Translations under genes and position numbers: made by a program | Shown: piece after piece, positions 33,035 through 42,263 of the stretch | How positions within the stretch are numbered: position 1 is the first letter of the stretch | Layout of the letters: every line of letters begins with the position of its first letter | From: JAPPLB01 sp965218555 | Lineage (GTDB): Bacteria; Acidobacteriota; Terriglobia; Bryobacterales; UBA6623 | Reading direction: 5' to 3' | Length of the DNA: 64,000 bases | Assembly: GCA_965218555.1 (NCBI GenBank) | Contig: OZ244625.1 | Location: 868,001-932,000 of the forward strand | Notes under the pieces: model-generated | The model's input: the letters and a program-made list of their open reading frames with translations, nothing else | The model's database searches: none | Told to the model about the DNA's origin: nothing

Positions 33035-35767
33035 CTAACGCCGCAGTTCTTCTTCCACCGCCGTCAACTCCTCAACCAGGCCCTCGGCTTGGCGCCGGAG
33101 TTGCTGAAGCCGTGAAGCAAGTGCTCGAAGACGGCCCGCTGTGGCTGGCGCGGAGGTCCGTAGCGGCCTGGCCGCAGAAGGCTCCTCGGCGGCGGTGGGT
33201 TGTTCGCGGAAGCTCGCCATCGATATGCCTCCACCCAGCATAGAGAGAGCTTCTTCAAAGGTGTCTTCGTAGATCAGCCGGTTCCCGATAGCGAGGACGA
33301 CTTTCCGTAACTGCGGCATACGAGCCGAGTCTGCCTGAATGTAAATCGACTCGACATAGAGAAAGTTGTCGTCAACCGGCAGAGCGATCATGTCGCCTCT
33401 CAGGACTCGCGAGCCCTGTTGGCCCCATAAGGTCAGATCCTTGGCAATGTCCTGTTCCTGATCGATACGCGCCTCGATCTGGCTTGGCCCGAACACCAGC
33501 TCCTGTTTCGAGAGCTGGAAAAAGATCAGCTCGCCGAGTTTCTCGCCGTCGCAACGGGCCGCCATCCACCCGATCAGATTGGGGCGGCCCCGCGGTGTAA
33601 ACGGCAGCATCAACAAGAACTCCGGCTGCGTCTCTCCCGGGGCCGTAGCCACGATATAGGTCGGGCGCATCGGCGCGAGCGTGTTCGTATCACCGGCGAG
33701 GCTCTGCGCGATGTCCCAAACGTCCTCCTTGCTGTAGAAGACTTCGGGATCCCGCATATGAAACGTGCGATAGATCTCAGCCTGCACTTGGAACATCAAC
33801 TCGGGATAACGTACGTGCTGCCGGAGCGAAGCCGGCATCTCCGCCTCGTCATGGAACAGGGCGGGAAACAGCGCGCGATAGACCTGCAGAATGGGGTCCG
33901 TACTCTCGAACTCGTAGATCTTCGTCTCGCCGTTATAGGCGTCGACCGTCGCTTTCACGGCATTGCGGACGTAGTTGGTGCTGTCGCCGAAAGCCGAGAC
34001 GTTGACGTGAGCCGAGTAAGGATGCATGTTCGATGAGGTGTAGCCGTCAACGATCCACACCAGCCGGCCGGCTTCGGTGATCACAAGGTACGGATCCGGC
34101 TCCCAATGGATGAACGGCGCCATGTGCTCCAATCGCGACCGCACATCGCGGTAGATCATCATGCGGCTGTTTTCATTCATCTGGCCGGTCAGGACGATGT
34201 TGTACTCTCCCGTGGAGATGGAGGCCGCCAGGCGCAGCAGCAGCGAGTTGATCGGGAACCCACCGGACCCCTCGTAGGTGGAGTAGATGTTCTCGACGCC
34301 CGACGGATAGTCGAATTCTTTCTCATCTGTCGCGACGAATACCGACGAATCAGTGAACTCGCCGTAGTAGATCTCGGGCCGGCTCAGAGTCAGATCTTCC
34401 GTTTTCACCACCGGCGGCGCATCTTGGATCAGCAGAACCGGCAATCCGTCGTCGGTCGTGCGATTGACTTCCGACATGACGACCCCATAACCGTGGGTGT
34501 AGATCAGGTTGCGGCTCACCCAACTGTCGCGAGCTTCGTCCGGCAACTGCGCCACGTCGATTTCGCGGGGTGACAATAAGATCTGCTTGATCTTGCCGTC
34601 GATGATGTAGCGATCGATGTCGACGTCGGGAAACTGGTAGTAGGGACGCAAAGCCTGGATCTGCGTGATGGTGTCATTGAACGCGCGAACGTCCCACAGC
34701 CGGATGTTGTCCACCAGCGTGCCGTGCGCGGACACATCGATTTCTTCAATCTGAGACGACTGAAACGACTGTTCCGTGGCCCGGCTGGCCAACCCGAAGG
34801 CCTGGATCGTCGCCTCAATGTGCCGCCCGATATAGGGTTTTTCGAGCTGCAGCTCGTTCGGTTGCACCCACAACCTGCGAACCACTTCGGGAAGCAGCAT
34901 ATTGGCGATGAGAGCACCGGCGAGCAAGCCTACGGCCAGCCGCAACTTCATCGCTGCAACCAGCAGAATGCAAACCAGTGCCGCAGCGATCACCACCCAG
35001 CGCAAAGGGAGCGTCACGTTCTCGTCGACGTAGTCCATGCCGGTCAAGACCGGATGCTGGCTCATGAGCAGGCTGTAACGTCCGAGGAAGAACCACAACG
35101 CCATGGCCGTCAAACCGATCCCGGCGAGAATCTTCGCGAAGCTCGTCTGGGTGGCTCCGTGCAGCAGCAGCGGGCTGGGTCCAGGATCGAATTCTTCCAC
35201 CGAACCGCCTCCAGCACGAAACTGCTTGAGTTTGTCGAAGAGCTGCCATCCCCGCCCCGACGCCCAGAACACGAGAATCGAGAACACCGCGACGACGAAT
35301 ACGAAGCGCAGAAGTTGCGTGTAAAAGGGGAGCTGGAAGAGATAGAACACCAGATTCTCGCTGAAGACGGGGTCCGTCCAGGTCTGTGATTCGGCGGCGG
35401 AGCTCAGTGAGCCAACGAACGCCATGACTTTCTGTGCGTCGACGGCGGAGCCGATGAATACGACCGCTACGACCAGCAGTGCCACCATTACAATTCGCCG
35501 GTAGAGGCTGCTTTCCGCTTCTCGAACGCCAGCGAAGCGCAGACCCCTGCTGTGCGCCCAAAGCAACGACAGCCAGGCAACGATAGACCCCACGGTGACG
35601 GGCAGGACCTGGTAGAGCAGCATGGTGTACCACGTCGAGAGTTGCTCGACCTCGCGCCACCACTGATATTCGATCACCAACTCCGAGAACGTCCGCGAAG
35701 CAGCGAGAACAATCAGGGCGAGGGCGATCAGAACGATTATTCGGAATTGAGAGGGTTGCTTAGCCAT
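33035..35767 (-). CDS. UPF0182 family membrane protein, 910 aa
   Basis: Large conserved membrane protein (COG1615). Seven hydrophobic segments lie in the first ~320 residues (IIVLIALALIVLAA, YQVLPVTVGSIVAWLSLLWA, IVMVALLVVAVVFIGSAV, FVFVVAVFSILVFWA, GLTAMALWFFLGRY, VVIAAALVCILLVAAMKL, VGLLAGALIANML), followed by a long periplasmic domain with family motifs NIRLWDVRAFNDTITQIQALRPYYQFPDVDIDRY (here quoted only by its ends: NIRLW and DVDIDRY), YTHGYGVVMSEVN and IVDGYTSSNMHPYS. A coiled-coil tail (TAGRLRALASRLQQLRRQ) ends it. Function is unknown in all bacteria. Confidence 0.9.
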   Translation of the reverse strand: MAKQPSQFRIIVLIALALIVLAASRTFSELVIEYQWWREVEQLSTWYTMLLYQVLPVTVGSIVAWLSLLWAHSRGLRFAGVREAESSLYRRIVMVALLVVAVVFIGSAVDAQKVMAFVGSLSSAAESQTWTDPVFSENLVFYLFQLPFYTQLLRFVFVVAVFSILVFWASGRGWQLFDKLKQFRAGGGSVEEFDPGPSPLLLHGATQTSFAKILAGIGLTAMALWFFLGRYSLLMSQHPVLTGMDYVDENVTLPLRWVVIAAALVCILLVAAMKLRLAVGLLAGALIANMLLPEVVRRLWVQPNELQLEKPYIGRHIEATIQAFGLASRATEQSFQSSQIEEIDVSAHGTLVDNIRLWDVRAFNDTITQIQALRPYYQFPDVDIDRYIIDGKIKQILLSPREIDVAQLPDEARDSWVSRNLIYTHGYGVVMSEVNRTTDDGLPVLLIQDAPPVVKTEDLTLSRPEIYYGEFTDSSVFVATDEKEFDYPSGVENIYSTYEGSGGFPINSLLLRLAASISTGEYNIVLTGQMNENSRMMIYRDVRSRLEHMAPFIHWEPDPYLVITEAGRLVWIVDGYTSSNMHPYSAHVNVSAFGDSTNYVRNAVKATVDAYNGETKIYEFESTDPILQVYRALFPALFHDEAEMPASLRQHVRYPELMFQVQAEIYRTFHMRDPEVFYSKEDVWDIAQSLAGDTNTLAPMRPTYIVATAPGETQPEFLLMLPFTPRGRPNLIGWMAARCDGEKLGELIFFQLSKQELVFGPSQIEARIDQEQDIAKDLTLWGQQGSRVLRGDMIALPVDDNFLYVESIYIQADSARMPQLRKVVLAIGNRLIYEDTFEEALSMLGGGISMASFREQPTAAEEPSAARPLRTSAPATAGRLRALASRLQQLRRQAEGLVEELTAVEEELRR

Positions 35768-35863
35768 GCTTTCGTCGCTCCTGTCGATAGCGCATCGCCC
35801 TAGTGTAACTGCTCGGTGGGAACAACGGTCGGGGACCGCCGGTGTTGCGTCCCTGGCCGAGGG

Positions 35864-37159
35864 CTAGGCGGCAACACCAACCGGTGCTTGCCAAACGGTC
35901 TTGCCCGCGACAATGGTGGCTACCGGACCGCCTCGGAACACGCGGCCATGGAAGGGGGAGTTCTTGCTCTTCGACTGCGATTCATTCACGTCGAAGACCC
36001 ATTCACGGCTCGTACTGAACACGGTCACATCGCCTGGCCCGCCTACGGACAGCTTGCCTCGATCGAGACCAATCACACTCGCCGGACCGGTCGTGAAGAG
36101 CTCCACCATGTGTTTGAGGCCTATCTTGCCGGGATGCACCAGCTCTTCGAGTGTCAGCGCGATTGCCGTCTCGAGCCCTGTCACGCCGAATGGGCAGCGC
36201 TCGAACTCCTGCATCTTCATGTTGCCCGTGTGCGGGGCATGGTCCGTCGCGATAGCGTCGATCACGCCATCGATGATCCCTTCGATCACTGCCTCCTTGT
36301 CGATGTGGGCCCTCAGGGGGGGCTTCATCTTGTAGTTGCCGTCATAGCCGGCGATATCGCTGTCCGTGAGCGCGAAGTGATGGGGGGTGACTTCGCTGGT
36401 CACGCAGATGCCGAGACGACGTGCGTGGCGCACCATCTCGATCGAATTGCGTGTCGAGATGTGAGCGATGTGAACCGCGCCCCCGGTCGCTTCGCTGAGG
36501 ATGATGTCCCGCGCGACCATCACGTCCTCAGAGCAGCCCGGGATCCCGCGCAGCCCCAATCGGACGGAATGGGCGCCTTCGTGGATGTCGCCGCCCATGC
36601 TGAGGTTGAGATCTTCGCAGTGATCGATGACGGTCAGGCCGAACGACGCGGCGTATTCCATGGCGCGGCGCATGACGCGCGAGTTCATCACCGGCCGGCC
36701 GTCGTCGGAGATGGCCACGATGCCCGCCTTCTTCATCGCTCCGATCTCCGCGAGCTGTTCGCCTTTGCTCTCTTTCGTGATGGCCCCGATCGGGAACACG
36801 TTGACGATGGCGGAGCGCCGGGCTCGCTCGACGATGAAGCTCGTCACGGTCGGACTGTCGTTGACGGGAATCGTATTCGGCATGCAGCAGACCGACGTGA
36901 AACCGCCCGCGGCTGCCGCCTTGGCTCCCGTCTCGATCGTTTCCGCATGCTCAATTCCCGGCTCGCGCAAGTGAACGTGGATATCGAGAAAGCCCGGCGC
37001 TACGAAGCAGTCGCCGGCATCGAGGATGTCCGCATCCGCCGCTTCGACGCGAGGCTCGATCGCCGCCACGCGGCCGTCTTCGATCAAGACGTCACGCCGC
37101 TCGTCGATCCCCGAAGAAGGTTCGATCAGGTGACCATTTTTGATCAGCAGGCGGCTCAT
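35864..37159 (-). CDS. pyrC: Dihydroorotase
   Basis: Closes carbamoyl-aspartate to dihydroorotate. Start placed at ATG 37159 (MSRLLIKNGHLIEP), which follows the pyrB stop by 13 bp and has GAGGAA just upstream; an ATG 13 codons earlier would overlap pyrB. 431 residues. Motifs: DIHVHLREPG (H61, H63), the region GFTSVCCMPNT, HCEDLNLS, TSEVTPHHFALTD and IATDHAPHT with the catalytic Asp. The type I subgroup that pairs with PyrB in a complex fits the tandem gene order here. Confidence 0.95.
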   Translation of the reverse strand: MSRLLIKNGHLIEPSSGIDERRDVLIEDGRVAAIEPRVEAADADILDAGDCFVAPGFLDIHVHLREPGIEHAETIETGAKAAAAGGFTSVCCMPNTIPVNDSPTVTSFIVERARRSAIVNVFPIGAITKESKGEQLAEIGAMKKAGIVAISDDGRPVMNSRVMRRAMEYAASFGLTVIDHCEDLNLSMGGDIHEGAHSVRLGLRGIPGCSEDVMVARDIILSEATGGAVHIAHISTRNSIEMVRHARRLGICVTSEVTPHHFALTDSDIAGYDGNYKMKPPLRAHIDKEAVIEGIIDGVIDAIATDHAPHTGNMKMQEFERCPFGVTGLETAIALTLEELVHPGKIGLKHMVELFTTGPASVIGLDRGKLSVGGPGDVTVFSTSREWVFDVNESQSKSKNSPFHGRVFRGGPVATIVAGKTVWQAPVGVAA

Positions 37160-37172
37160 CCGTTCCTCGACT

Positions 37173-38141
37173 TCAGCAATCCCCACACACCTTCTCAAGG
37201 ACAGCCATCCGAATCGCGACGCCGTTCTCCACTTGGTTCAGGATGACCGACCGCGGCGAATCGGCGACCTCGGACGAGATCTCGCGTCCCCGGTTGATCG
37301 GACCGGGATGCATCACGATGGCATCCGGTTTGGCGCGCTGGAAATGCTCCCATTGGAGACCGTAGAACTGAAAGTATTCGTTCTTGGGGAAGTTCAAGAC
37401 GTTCTGCCGCTCAAGCTGCACGCGGAGCATCATGATGACGTCGGCGTCGGTGATCGCTTCCACGATGTCGTTGGTCAGGAGAATCCCGGGCGCTAATTCC
37501 GCCAGGGACTGGGGCAGCATCGTGGCCGGTCCGCACAAAACGATCTCCGCTCCGAACTTGGAAAGCAGATATACGTTCGAGCGGGCCACGCGGCTGTGTC
37601 CCACGTCGCCGATGATCGCGACCCGCAGCCCCTCCAACGTGGGCCGATAATCGAGAATCGTCAGGGCGTCCAACAGCGCCTGTGTGGGGTGCTCGTGCTG
37701 ACCGTCGCCGGCGTTGATGATCGGCGTCGACAGGAACCGTGAAAGAAACTGCGGTGCACCCGACGCCGAGTGGCGCATCACGATGGTGTCGGGCAGCATC
37801 GCGGCAAGAGTATTGAGCGTGTCGACGAGGGACTCGCCCTTCGACAAGCTCGATCCTTCACCGGAGATCGAAATCGTGTCCGCGCCGAGGCGTTTCGCGG
37901 CGATCTCGAAGCTGGCCCGCGTCCGTGTAGAGGGCTCGAAAAAGAGGTTTACAATCGATTTGCCGCGGAGAGTATCAAGCTTCTTGGCGCTTTCGCCCGG
38001 CTTGCGCTTGTGGTAATGTCCACGATCGAGCAGCCATTGAATCTCTTCACGCTGAAGCCTTTCGATTCCCAGCAAGCCGCGCCGCGCCGCAGTCGAAATC
38101 GGTTCCGGCGTTATCGTTGTCCTGACAGCCGAGGAACTCAT
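37173..38141 (-). CDS. pyrB: Aspartate carbamoyltransferase, catalytic subunit
   Basis: Makes carbamoyl-aspartate, the first committed pyrimidine intermediate. 322 residues; carbamoyl-phosphate loop FEPSTRTRASFE (STRTR at 71-75), HPTQALLDALT, and the late HPGPINRG. No pyrI regulatory-subunit gene is adjacent. Its ATG overlaps the stop of the deleted pyrR by 4 bp, so it is translationally coupled to that reading frame, and pyrC follows. Confidence 0.96.
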   Translation of the reverse strand: MSSSAVRTTITPEPISTAARRGLLGIERLQREEIQWLLDRGHYHKRKPGESAKKLDTLRGKSIVNLFFEPSTRTRASFEIAAKRLGADTISISGEGSSLSKGESLVDTLNTLAAMLPDTIVMRHSASGAPQFLSRFLSTPIINAGDGQHEHPTQALLDALTILDYRPTLEGLRVAIIGDVGHSRVARSNVYLLSKFGAEIVLCGPATMLPQSLAELAPGILLTNDIVEAITDADVIMMLRVQLERQNVLNFPKNEYFQFYGLQWEHFQRAKPDAIVMHPGPINRGREISSEVADSPRSVILNQVENGVAIRMAVLEKVCGDC

Positions 38142-38467
38142 ACGGACTTGAGCTTCTCCATCAACAGCACCCGCTCTTCGCCCTCACTGGAGTCCCCTTT
38201 GAATTCAATGATTTCGTGGTCCGTCGTTTCAACGCGGTGACCGACATCGTTCGCCATTACCGGCAGGTCGGGGTGGCCGCGGTCGACGATTCCCATAAGC
38301 TTGTTCGTCAACCCCGTTCCGAGAATCGCTCCACGACGTTGGGCGGCCAGGTTGACAAGTTCTTGAGAGGAAGGGATTTTCTCAACGATCTCGTGAGCTA
38401 ATCGCAGCAGCGATCGATCGATTTCCGCGCCGCACATCAACTGCGCTTTCGTCTGGATCCGGCTCAT
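38138..38467 (-). pseudogene. pyrR: PyrR with large internal deletion, reading frame intact
   Basis: The 109-residue product matches the ends of PyrR (bifunctional uracil phosphoribosyltransferase and pyr attenuation regulator, normally ~180 aa). Residues 4-40 (TKAQLMCGAEIDRSLLRLAH...) match the PyrR N-terminus; IVDRGHPDLPVMANDVGHRV matches its C-terminus (VDRGHRELPIRADYVGK in Bacillus). The ~80 residues between, including the PRPP loop with VDDVLYTGRT, are missing. Catalysis is therefore impossible and RNA binding doubtful. The frame is still open and overlaps pyrB by ATGA, so it may persist as a translation leader. GTG at 38485 is an alternative start. Confidence 0.75.
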
Positions 38468-38861
38468 GGGGGCGTCAAGCGACACTCACGATACCACACC
38501 GCTGCAGCCGCTCAGCCCCGCCTTCAGGCTCCGTCTCTGTTGCTCTCCCAGAGCTCCAATCAGAGCGGTCCTGCGTGTGTTGGTTCCAGCCGGGTTTTCC
38601 GGGGAGGCGGCTTCTCTGTCATCGGCCGACCAGATGAAGTATGGTAAGAAAAAAGGCCCAAAGATACTCTTGCCGCGTGACGCCGCGGCTCTGAAACCGA
38701 CCGGTTGTCTTCCTCCGGACTAGGGTTGACCAAGTAAAAAAGCCGACCCGCGAAGCCCGGCGCCCAAAAAACTATCTGTCTGCCCGCCATACGTGTGCTC
38801 CAGGGTTGCGGGAATCCCGACGGGCGACTCTATAGTAACGACCCTCGGATCAGAAAAGAAC
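38468..38861. promoter_or_regulatory. Long leader between pyr operon and E1 gene
   Basis: About 394 bases with no supported gene between divergent operons. On the minus strand (pyr leader) GCCGCG-GCGTCA-CGCGGC makes a perfect 6 bp hairpin at about 38670-38690, and T-tracts of six occur at 38649-38654 and 38736-38741, the latter right after a GCCGGGC...GTCGGC imperfect stem. This resembles an attenuator leader, which would suit a pyr operon whose first gene was PyrR. I could not match it to a known riboswitch consensus. Confidence 0.4.
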
Positions 38862-40898
38862 ATGCCCAAACGATCAGTCAAGACCCCACCCCCTGTCGAA
38901 GAACGGATCGTTCCCGATGAGGTGATCCGCGAGCTCTACGACAAGATGCTTCACATCTACTACGTCGAAGAGCGCATGAAGGTATTCGTCAAGCAGGGCA
39001 AATGCACGTTCAACGCCCCCACTCGCGGCCACGAGAAGGTCCAAGCCGGAATCCCGATGCTCCTCAAGCCGCGGCACGACTGGTTCTATACCTACTACCG
39101 GGAAAAGGGAGTCGCCGTTTCCCTCGGAATGGATCTCAAGAACCTCTTCCTGGGCATGCTCAACCGCGACGGCGATCCGAACTCCGGCGGCGTCAACATG
39201 CCGGAGCAATGGTCCTCACGCGAGCTGAAACTGGTGTCTCAGACCGCTTGTACCGGCTCCCAATATCTCCCTGCCGTCGGCATGGCCAAAGCCTGCAAAG
39301 AGAACGGCACGGACCAGCTTGTCTACGTCTCGTCCGGCGAAGGCGCGACGAGCGAAGGCGAGTTTTTCGAGGCGTTGAACTGGGCACAGCGCGAAACGCT
39401 GCCGGTGCTCTTCGTCGTGCAGAACAACGGCTACGCAATCAGCGTGCCCCAGGCCAGCCAGACCTCGTCGAAAGTTCATCGTATCGCCGAGGGGTTCGGG
39501 ATGCGGGCACATCCGCTGGACGGCACTTGGTTCGAGCCGATGTATCAGATCCTTCCCGAGGTCATTCAGAACATTCGCGACGGGAAGGGGCCCGCCTTGG
39601 TCGAGTGCAGCGTTGTTCGCCTGGAATCGCACTCGTCCTCGGACGACCAGAAAAAGTACCGCTCCGAGGATGAGTTGGAGGAGATCCTGGAGCGCGATCC
39701 GGTACTGCTGACCGAAAAGTACATCCTTCGCCACCATTTGATGACGGAATTCGAGATCGAAGCCCTGCGGGAAGAGATCAAGGAAAAGGTCGATAAGGCG
39801 TCCGAGGAGGCCGACAGCCATCCGTTCCCCCGGAATTACGACGTACTGGAGCATGTTTTTTCCGGGCAATCTCGCTCGGCCGAAGAGCCCGACCCCGGTT
39901 CCACGTCCGACCAGAAGGTCAGCATGGTGAAAGCCATCAACAGCGGCTTGCGCGAAGAGATGCAGCGCAACCCGAAGATCGTGATGTGGGGCGAAGACAT
40001 CGGCGACCCCAAGGGAGGCGTTTTCGGCGTGACGCGCGGCCTGGGCGAAGCGTTCCCGGGGCGAGTCGTCAATTCAGCCCTGGCGGAAGCGAGCATCGTC
40101 GGCATCGCAGGAGGCATGGCCACCGGCGGCTATAAGCCGATCATCGAGATTCAGTTCGCTGACTACATCTGGCCCGGCTTCATGCAATTGCGCAACGAGA
40201 TCGCCAGCATCCGGTGGCGCAGCGACGGCGTCTGGGGGGCCGCGATGGTCGTTCGGGTCGCCGTCGGCGGATACATCAAGGGAGGCCCCTGGCATTCGGC
40301 GAATATCGAGTCTTGCTTTGCGCACATCCCGGGCTGGTATATCGTCTACCCCGCCACCGCGGCCGACGCCAAGGGTCTCATCAAGACGGCCGCTCGATCC
40401 GAGGACCCGGTCCTCTTCCTGGAGCACAAAGGACTTTACCGCCGGATGGACGCTCGTACGCCGGAGCCCGACAGCGATTATCTGGTCCCGCTCGGCAAGG
40501 CGCGTGTGATCAACGCGGGCTCCGACCTGACGATCGTCTCCTGGGGAACGGCCGCTCATCTGTCCAAGCGGGTTGCCGAGCAGCTTGAAGAGGAAGGGTC
40601 GACGTCCGTGGAGGTGCTCGACTTGAGAACAATCATCCCCTGGGATCAGGAGTGCGTTTTCGAGAGCATCCGGAAAACCAGCCGCGTGCTCATTGCCCAC
40701 GAAGACACCTTGACCATGGGCTTCGGCGCCGAAGTAGCCGCCAAGGTGGCGGATGAATGCTTCGACTGGCTCGATGCTCCGGTGGGCCGCGTCGGAGCGA
40801 AAGATTGCTTCATCCCCTCGGCGGCCAACCTCGAGCTGGAAGTGCTGCCTTCGGTGGAAACCATCCGGGAGGCAGCGGAAAGAGTATTGGCTTATTAG
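38862..40898 (+). CDS. Fused 2-oxoacid dehydrogenase E1 alpha/beta
   Basis: ThDP-dependent decarboxylase component of a 2-oxoacid (pyruvate or branched-chain) dehydrogenase complex. Start at ATG 38862. 678 residues: E1 alpha about 15-340 with the ThDP/Mg motif from SGEGATSEGEF to QNNGYAIS (Glu in place of the usual Asp of GDG), then E1 beta about 365-678 with MVKAINSGLREEM, MWGEDIG, NSALAEASIVGIAGGMA and IPSAANLELEVLPS. Natural fusions of the two subunits occur in Bacteroidetes, Chlorobi and Acidobacteria. No E2 or E3 gene is adjacent. The substrate is not certain. Confidence 0.92.
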   Translation: MPKRSVKTPPPVEERIVPDEVIRELYDKMLHIYYVEERMKVFVKQGKCTFNAPTRGHEKVQAGIPMLLKPRHDWFYTYYREKGVAVSLGMDLKNLFLGMLNRDGDPNSGGVNMPEQWSSRELKLVSQTACTGSQYLPAVGMAKACKENGTDQLVYVSSGEGATSEGEFFEALNWAQRETLPVLFVVQNNGYAISVPQASQTSSKVHRIAEGFGMRAHPLDGTWFEPMYQILPEVIQNIRDGKGPALVECSVVRLESHSSSDDQKKYRSEDELEEILERDPVLLTEKYILRHHLMTEFEIEALREEIKEKVDKASEEADSHPFPRNYDVLEHVFSGQSRSAEEPDPGSTSDQKVSMVKAINSGLREEMQRNPKIVMWGEDIGDPKGGVFGVTRGLGEAFPGRVVNSALAEASIVGIAGGMATGGYKPIIEIQFADYIWPGFMQLRNEIASIRWRSDGVWGAAMVVRVAVGGYIKGGPWHSANIESCFAHIPGWYIVYPATAADAKGLIKTAARSEDPVLFLEHKGLYRRMDARTPEPDSDYLVPLGKARVINAGSDLTIVSWGTAAHLSKRVAEQLEEEGSTSVEVLDLRTIIPWDQECVFESIRKTSRVLIAHEDTLTMGFGAEVAAKVADECFDWLDAPVGRVGAKDCFIPSAANLELEVLPSVETIREAAERVLAY

Positions 40899-40997
40899 CT
40901 GACAATCCAACGCTGCCTCCGACGGTCGGCGCGGTGCTGCTGACAAGCGACGACCAACCGCGTTCCCTCTCCTCTGCGGCTTGGCCCAGCCCCCCGG

Positions 40998-41969
40998 CTA
41001 TTGATTGACCAGCACCGGCCCGGCGCCCGACGCCGCTGTATACCGCGGACGGGAGAACGTCATGAAGAGCGACTGCTGGACCGGCTCGGTCTTTGCGATG
41101 GCATGCAGCTCAGGGTAGTGGGCAAGAAGTTGCAGCGGAGCTTCCACCGGCTCTTCGTTCGTCATCTCGACGAGATCGAGCGCGTTGACGACCGCCTTGC
41201 CCTGAAAGTAATTGCTTGTCACGACGTAGGTGCTGCGGGCCTGGCCGGCGATCTGGTCGATGCGCGTTTTCCACTTCTCCAACTGCTTGCGGGAATAAAG
41301 ATAGTTGGAGCGCGCGTCGACCCTCCGTATGCCGCTGCGGCCGTCGGCATCGGTGTCGTGGCGGAACCACTCCTGGTAGTTGCGGCCGTGGAGCCTGACG
41401 TAGCCGACAGGCGACGTGACGTGGGCCGTTGGGGGCATACAGTGGTCCAGCCGGGGTTGGTCGATATTGCAAAAACCGATCTGCTGATCGATCAGCAGAT
41501 CGAGCGAGGGATGTGAGTTCCAACTCGAATGCCGGAACTCGGCGACAAGCGGAAAATGTCCGAAGGCGCGTTTCAGTCGAACCAGGTGATCGCGGTTTTC
41601 CTTGTTCTGTCGAAACGACCACGGGAACTGCAATAGCAGACAACCAAGCCGCCCGTTCTCGGCCAGAGGGTCGATGCCGTCAATGAACTGCTTCACCTCT
41701 CTGCGCAGGAGCGTGCGCTCGTGGGTAAAGCCGCGGTAGAGCTTGGCCGTGAACTGGAAATCACGGCGATGCTCGACCTTGTGGACCCACAACCGCGCCA
41801 GCTCCGGGCGTAGCGGGCGGTAGAAGGAGGTGTTGATTTCAATCAGTGGGAAGTAGTTGGCGAGATACGACGCTTCGTGGAAGCCCGCGGGACGCCAGCG
41901 GGGATAGACGACGCCGTTCCAATCCTTGTACGACCAACCGGCCGGCCCTACCCGAATGTTTGCCTGCAT
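40998..41969 (-). CDS. DUF72 family protein
   Basis: A TIM-barrel-like protein of the YecE/DUF72 family. Start chosen at ATG 41969, preceded by AGGGAGAT; an ATG 21 codons earlier lacks such a site. Family motifs: NIRVGPAGWSYKDW, IEINTSFYRPL, GCLLLQFPWSF, VAEFRHSSW, VGYVRLHGRN and YVVTSNYFQGKAVVNAL. The biochemical role is not known. A MITE copy (42080-42257) sits 110 bp upstream of its start, between it and the divergent transporter. Confidence 0.9.
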   Translation of the reverse strand: MQANIRVGPAGWSYKDWNGVVYPRWRPAGFHEASYLANYFPLIEINTSFYRPLRPELARLWVHKVEHRRDFQFTAKLYRGFTHERTLLRREVKQFIDGIDPLAENGRLGCLLLQFPWSFRQNKENRDHLVRLKRAFGHFPLVAEFRHSSWNSHPSLDLLIDQQIGFCNIDQPRLDHCMPPTAHVTSPVGYVRLHGRNYQEWFRHDTDADGRSGIRRVDARSNYLYSRKQLEKWKTRIDQIAGQARSTYVVTSNYFQGKAVVNALDLVEMTNEEPVEAPLQLLAHYPELHAIAKTEPVQQSLFMTFSRPRYTAASGAGPVLVNQ

Positions 41970-42079
41970 CGTAATCTCCCTATCTACGTTTTTTATTCGC
42001 TTTTTATTCGATTTTATCCCAAGAGACGTCAAGTGTCAAGGGTGTGTCGGAGCAATGCGGCTTTCGCCGGACTCGGCTA

Positions 42080-42257
42080 GCCTGCATTTCTCACCACGTG
42101 GCGAGGCGAAGTGCGTGAGAGGGCCGTCAGGTCGAGGCGCGAGCCGCTTGGCGCGCACAGGTGTACTTGAAAGTACATCGAGCACGGCAAGCAAGCGCAA
42201 CGAAGTCATGGCGGTCCTATCGCGTGCTTCGGCCGTCAGATGGTGAGAAATGCAGGC
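42080..42257 (-). mobile_element. 178 bp MITE-like palindromic element, copy 1
   Basis: Ends are perfect 17 bp inverted repeats GCCTGCATTTCTCACCA, flanked by TA on both sides (42078-42079 and 42258-42259), as expected of IS630/Tc1-mariner insertion. The two halves align with each other over the full length, with the centre TGTACTTGAAAGTACA. On the minus strand it holds AGGA-N5-ATG and a short frame starting MTSLRLLAVLDVLSSTP; here that frame ends before the DUF72 gene. No transposase is encoded. Confidence 0.85.
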
Positions 42258-42263
42258 TAAGAT

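Noticed and set aside
38466..38723. 85-codon plus-strand open frame in the pyr/E1 gap
   Set aside because: No domain, no ribosome binding site and a composition like random GC-rich sequence; it overlaps the probable pyr leader.
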